From NCBI RefSeq assembly GCF_045055655.1, contig NZ_JBANFI010000003.1, positions 124,001-188,000 on the forward strand: 64,000 nt of DNA, given 5' to 3'. The notes below the pieces were generated by a model. It did not search any database. It was not told where the DNA came from and saw only the letters and a list, made by a program, of their open reading frames with translations. Below are positions 61,779 to 64,000 of the stretch, piece by piece. Position numbers and translations under genes: made by a program. Numbering within the stretch: the stretch's first letter is position 1; each line of letters starts with the position of its first letter. Source of the DNA: Marinospirillum alkalitolerans. Its GTDB lineage: Bacteria > Pseudomonadota > Gammaproteobacteria > Pseudomonadales > Halomonadaceae.

Positions 61779-63503
61779 TTAATAAAACAAGCTCAACAGC
61801 AATAACAAGAGCAGTAAGCCTGCCAGCCCCTTCCAGAAAGCCACGGGGCGCTGCTCACCTGTCTCCAGCGATGCACGATAAACAGCCGGTGGCTTCTTTA
61901 AATCATAGATCAACTCAGACAAGCGGCGATAGCGCAATTCAGGGTTGGGCTGCAAAGCCTTACGCAAGGCAGCATCCATCCACGGCGGCACCTCAGTACC
62001 TGGCTGCGCGAGAGAGAGATAATGCAAACGGCTGGTATCGACCTGCTGCTGAAGCTGCTCGAGTTGTCCAGCATAGGGAGGATGGCCGCTGAAGAGTTCA
62101 TAGGCAATGGCCGCAATCGAAAACTGATCGGCGCGCGGTGTTGGAGCCAGATCCAGATAATATTCTGGCGCAGAATAGGGCGTGAGCCCAACCCGGCGCG
62201 CCAGCGTGAGCAGACTCGGCAGGCCTTCCATATCGGCTGGATTCATCAGGCCGCAAGCTGCAAAATCCACCAGTTTCAAGCGTCCATCACGATCAACCAG
62301 CATGTTCTCCGGCGACAGGTTTTGATGCATCACATCATGACGATGCAGCGCGCGAACAGCTTTGGTCAGCTGCTCAATCAGATCGATCTTCTGCTTGATG
62401 TCCGCTTCTGGATAGGCGACCCGCCACTGCGCCAGCGACTGGCCTTCGATATACTCCATCAGATAATAGAGCTGGGTTCGTGGACGCGAAAGATCCACGA
62501 CCTTGGCGATATAGGGCGAGCCAACCCGCTGCACAACCCATTGTTGCAACATAAAGTGGCGAATCAATTCTTTTTTTCGGGCCAGCTGAGGTGAGGGAGC
62601 CTTCAGCACACGTTGAAGCTGTGTTTGTGGATCAAAGACGCGATACAGGCGACTGGTCAAGCTGCGTGATAACACCTGCTGCACCTGATAGCCATCGATC
62701 TCATCCCCGACGCGCAACTCATCTGGTACCGGTAAACTGGCATAGGCACTGCCTAGATCCTCTTGCTGCTGCTGAGGCAACTGATCCACGCGCAACAACT
62801 GAAAACAAAAGTTATGGCTGGAATAGCCGCGTCGACTGGCTTTTTCAATCGCCTGCTTCAAGATTTCATCACAGGTCTGGTGTAGATCCTCAGGATGTTG
62901 GCGCACCAGCTGCACCAGATCAGATGGCATCAAGGTGCCTTTGACAGCCTGAGTGGTGAACAGGAATAAATCCCCTTGGCGCAGATTAAAGTTCAGATAA
63001 TCAATATCCACGCTTGGATCCATCCCCAATGCACGCGAAGGATAGCGGTAGCCACCTAGAAAAGTCGTGTGCTCACGCGTGAGCTGCTGTACCTCAGCCC
63101 CTCTGATGCGATACACCAGCGTATCGCCCATATGAAAAAGATGGCCCTGTTGACCACGCAACACCGCAATACTCATCGAGCTAATATAGCTGCCATGACT
63201 GAGCGTCCGGCTTTGTGCAAAAAGCCAAGCATTTAAAGCCGCCAAGACACGGTTGGCCGAAGTTTTGACATCCCAGTTATCAGGTGTGGCATAGTAGTCA
63301 GCAATAAACCCGCGCACGCACAGATCCCCAGCCTGCTTGGCCAGCGTATTGCGCCAAGTAGAATCCGACACCACGCCCGCCACACCTTTCACCGCCAGTT
63401 GGGAGTCTCTGGGATAGCTCACCGCCATAGAAGAGCGCGCATGACGCCGGTCCTGAGCAAGATAGGCCTGCCCATAACTGACTTTTAATTCATCCAAATG
63501 CAT
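61779..63503 (-). CDS. Fused PP2C-like/protein kinase-like membrane protein, probably both domains inactive
   Basis: A 574-residue protein with the architecture of bifunctional serine/threonine phosphatase-kinases: a PPM/PP2C-like part (about 1-240), a kinase-like part (about 268-510) and one C-terminal helix (about 550-572). The kinase keeps Lys301, Asn400, Asp413 and APE (445-447), but the catalytic loop is HQNLSPEN, with Asn395 (codon AAC) in place of the HRD aspartate, and DFG is DFA. In the PP2C part, the motif expected as ADG reads AGVVS (42-46), the DG of motif 8 is TTQAV (183-187), and the DN of motif 11 is HN; only GD near 126 remains. It is therefore most likely a signalling scaffold or nucleotide sensor. 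No regulator gene is adjacent. Confidence 0.85.
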   Translation of the reverse strand: MHLDELKVSYGQAYLAQDRRHARSSMAVSYPRDSQLAVKGVAGVVSDSTWRNTLAKQAGDLCVRGFIADYYATPDNWDVKTSANRVLAALNAWLFAQSRTLSHGSYISSMSIAVLRGQQGHLFHMGDTLVYRIRGAEVQQLTREHTTFLGGYRYPSRALGMDPSVDIDYLNFNLRQGDLFLFTTQAVKGTLMPSDLVQLVRQHPEDLHQTCDEILKQAIEKASRRGYSSHNFCFQLLRVDQLPQQQQEDLGSAYASLPVPDELRVGDEIDGYQVQQVLSRSLTSRLYRVFDPQTQLQRVLKAPSPQLARKKELIRHFMLQQWVVQRVGSPYIAKVVDLSRPRTQLYYLMEYIEGQSLAQWRVAYPEADIKQKIDLIEQLTKAVRALHRHDVMHQNLSPENMLVDRDGRLKLVDFAACGLMNPADMEGLPSLLTLARRVGLTPYSAPEYYLDLAPTPRADQFSIAAIAYELFSGHPPYAGQLEQLQQQVDTSRLHYLSLAQPGTEVPPWMDAALRKALQPNPELRYRRLSELIYDLKKPPAVYRASLETGEQRPVAFWKGLAGLLLLLLLLSLFY

Positions 63504-63697
63504 GACCCCTTCTCAACCTGCTCCATCGATGTGTGTCCAAGTGTGATTTGATCAGCGCAATGCAGCAACCTGGGCTTGGCAAGAGTATCCTCTGACTGCG
63601 CCTTGCTTCCAAGCCTCAGCCCTTATCCCTTGGTCTCAATTGTGCATAAAAATGAGCCTAAAAAGCTTATCCCTTGGTCTGATACCCTGCCTTGCGC

Positions 63698-63727
63698 TTG
63701 GTTTTATCGGTCGAGGGTGCGTATAAT
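63698..63727 (+). promoter_or_regulatory. Sigma-70 promoter of ppa
   Basis: TTGGTT (63698-63703), an 18-base spacer and a perfect TATAAT (63722-63727) lie 37 bases before the ppa ATG. The 63504-63697 interval shows no gene. Confidence 0.8.
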
Positions 63728-63764
63728 TCCAGCGCAAAATCAACCACTGCAAAAGGTCAACGCA

Positions 63765-64000
63765 ATGAGCTATACCAAAATTCCAGCTGGAAAATCCTTG
63801 CCTGATGATATCTACGTTGTCATCGAAATTCCTGCTAATCATTCCCCAGTGAAGTATGAAATTGATAAGGATATGGATGCGTTAGTTGTTGACCGCTTCA
63901 TGGCGACGCCCATGTTCTATCCAGCTAACTATGGCTATATCCCCCAGACACTGGGTGATGATGGCGACCCTCTCGATGTGCTGGTGATCACTCCTTACCC
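63765..64000 (+). CDS. ppa: Inorganic pyrophosphatase, N-terminal part, cut by the window end
   Basis: The frame from ATG 63765 runs off the end of the window after 78 codons. It begins MSYTKIPAGKSLPDD and includes EIPANHSPVKYEID, FYPANYGYIPQTLGDDGDPLDVLV, which holds the metal-binding aspartates of family I pyrophosphatases. The enzyme splits pyrophosphate to drive biosynthesis. The A-rich AAAAGG upstream is the likely ribosome site. Confidence 0.95.
   Translation, partial: MSYTKIPAGKSLPDDIYVVIEIPANHSPVKYEIDKDMDALVVDRFMATPMFYPANYGYIPQTLGDDGDPLDVLVITPY

Noticed and set aside
1..64000. Search for CRISPR arrays, prophage and integrase or attachment sites
   Set aside because: No regularly spaced direct repeats, phage structural genes or integrases were found; the tRNA-Arg gene is not followed by foreign DNA.

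Overview
The window is a dense chromosomal segment of a motile, aerobic gammaproteobacterium. RecBCD, CmoA/CmoB, MiaB-YbeZ-YbeY-CorC-Lnt, polar-flagellum style flgN/flgM/flgA with cheV/cheR, and several TRAP and RND transporters together suggest an Oceanospirillales-like marine or halophilic lineage. I cannot name a genus from the sequence alone. Genes are tightly packed and in consistent codon style; the clearly mobile material is one IscB element and one small IS5-type MITE.

Layout. 1-2272: tail of an rpe-like gene, gph and trpE. 2438-6584: a YjiH-family membrane protein, a chemoreceptor and a small TIGR03643-like protein. 6693-16142: recC-recB-recD with overlapping genes. 16175-16251: tRNA-Arg(CCU). 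16330-20773: flagellar and chemotaxis genes, with flgM behind a sigma-28 promoter. 20875-24872: a TAXI-type TRAP transporter with a universal stress protein. 25210-28046: three SAM-dependent RNA-modification enzymes, rsmC-cmoA-cmoB. 28334-29122: ferredoxin-NADP reductase.

29267-37016 is a sulfur island: a flavocytochrome c sulfide dehydrogenase pair, a YeeE/YedE sulfur transporter, a single-chain SoxY-SoxZ fusion, and a complete sulfate/thiosulfate ABC importer (sbp-cysT-cysW-cysA). Together they suggest periplasmic oxidation of sulfide, carriage and import of sulfur, and uptake of the oxidised anion.

The most notable feature follows directly at 37017-38834. It is a structurally complete IscB locus: an RNA-guided HNH/RuvC nuclease of 451 residues with all catalytic motifs present, preceded by about 330 nt of highly structured non-coding DNA (an omega/HEARO RNA) and followed by an IS200/IS605-type right-end hairpin with a TAAA loop. 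It lies between cysA and the start codon of an Orn/Lys/Arg decarboxylase. Removing it in silico joins a good ribosome binding site (around 37057) to the decarboxylase ATG, so the element appears to have landed exactly between an RBS and its gene. The likely guide would then be that RBS region.

38835-46337: the decarboxylase, a DeaD-type RNA helicase with a long leader, and a MASE1-CHASE-GGDEF-EAL protein whose stop codon lies in the 4-bp target duplication of an IS5-type MITE. 46621-50843: RND efflux pair. 50902-55397: M18 aminopeptidase, tail-specific protease Prc and thiopurine methyltransferase. 55610-61086: miaB-ybeZ-ybeY-corC-lnt. 61145-63503: a zinc-ribbon protein and a fused phosphatase/kinase-like membrane protein in which the key catalytic residues of both domains are lost. 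The window ends inside ppa (inorganic pyrophosphatase).
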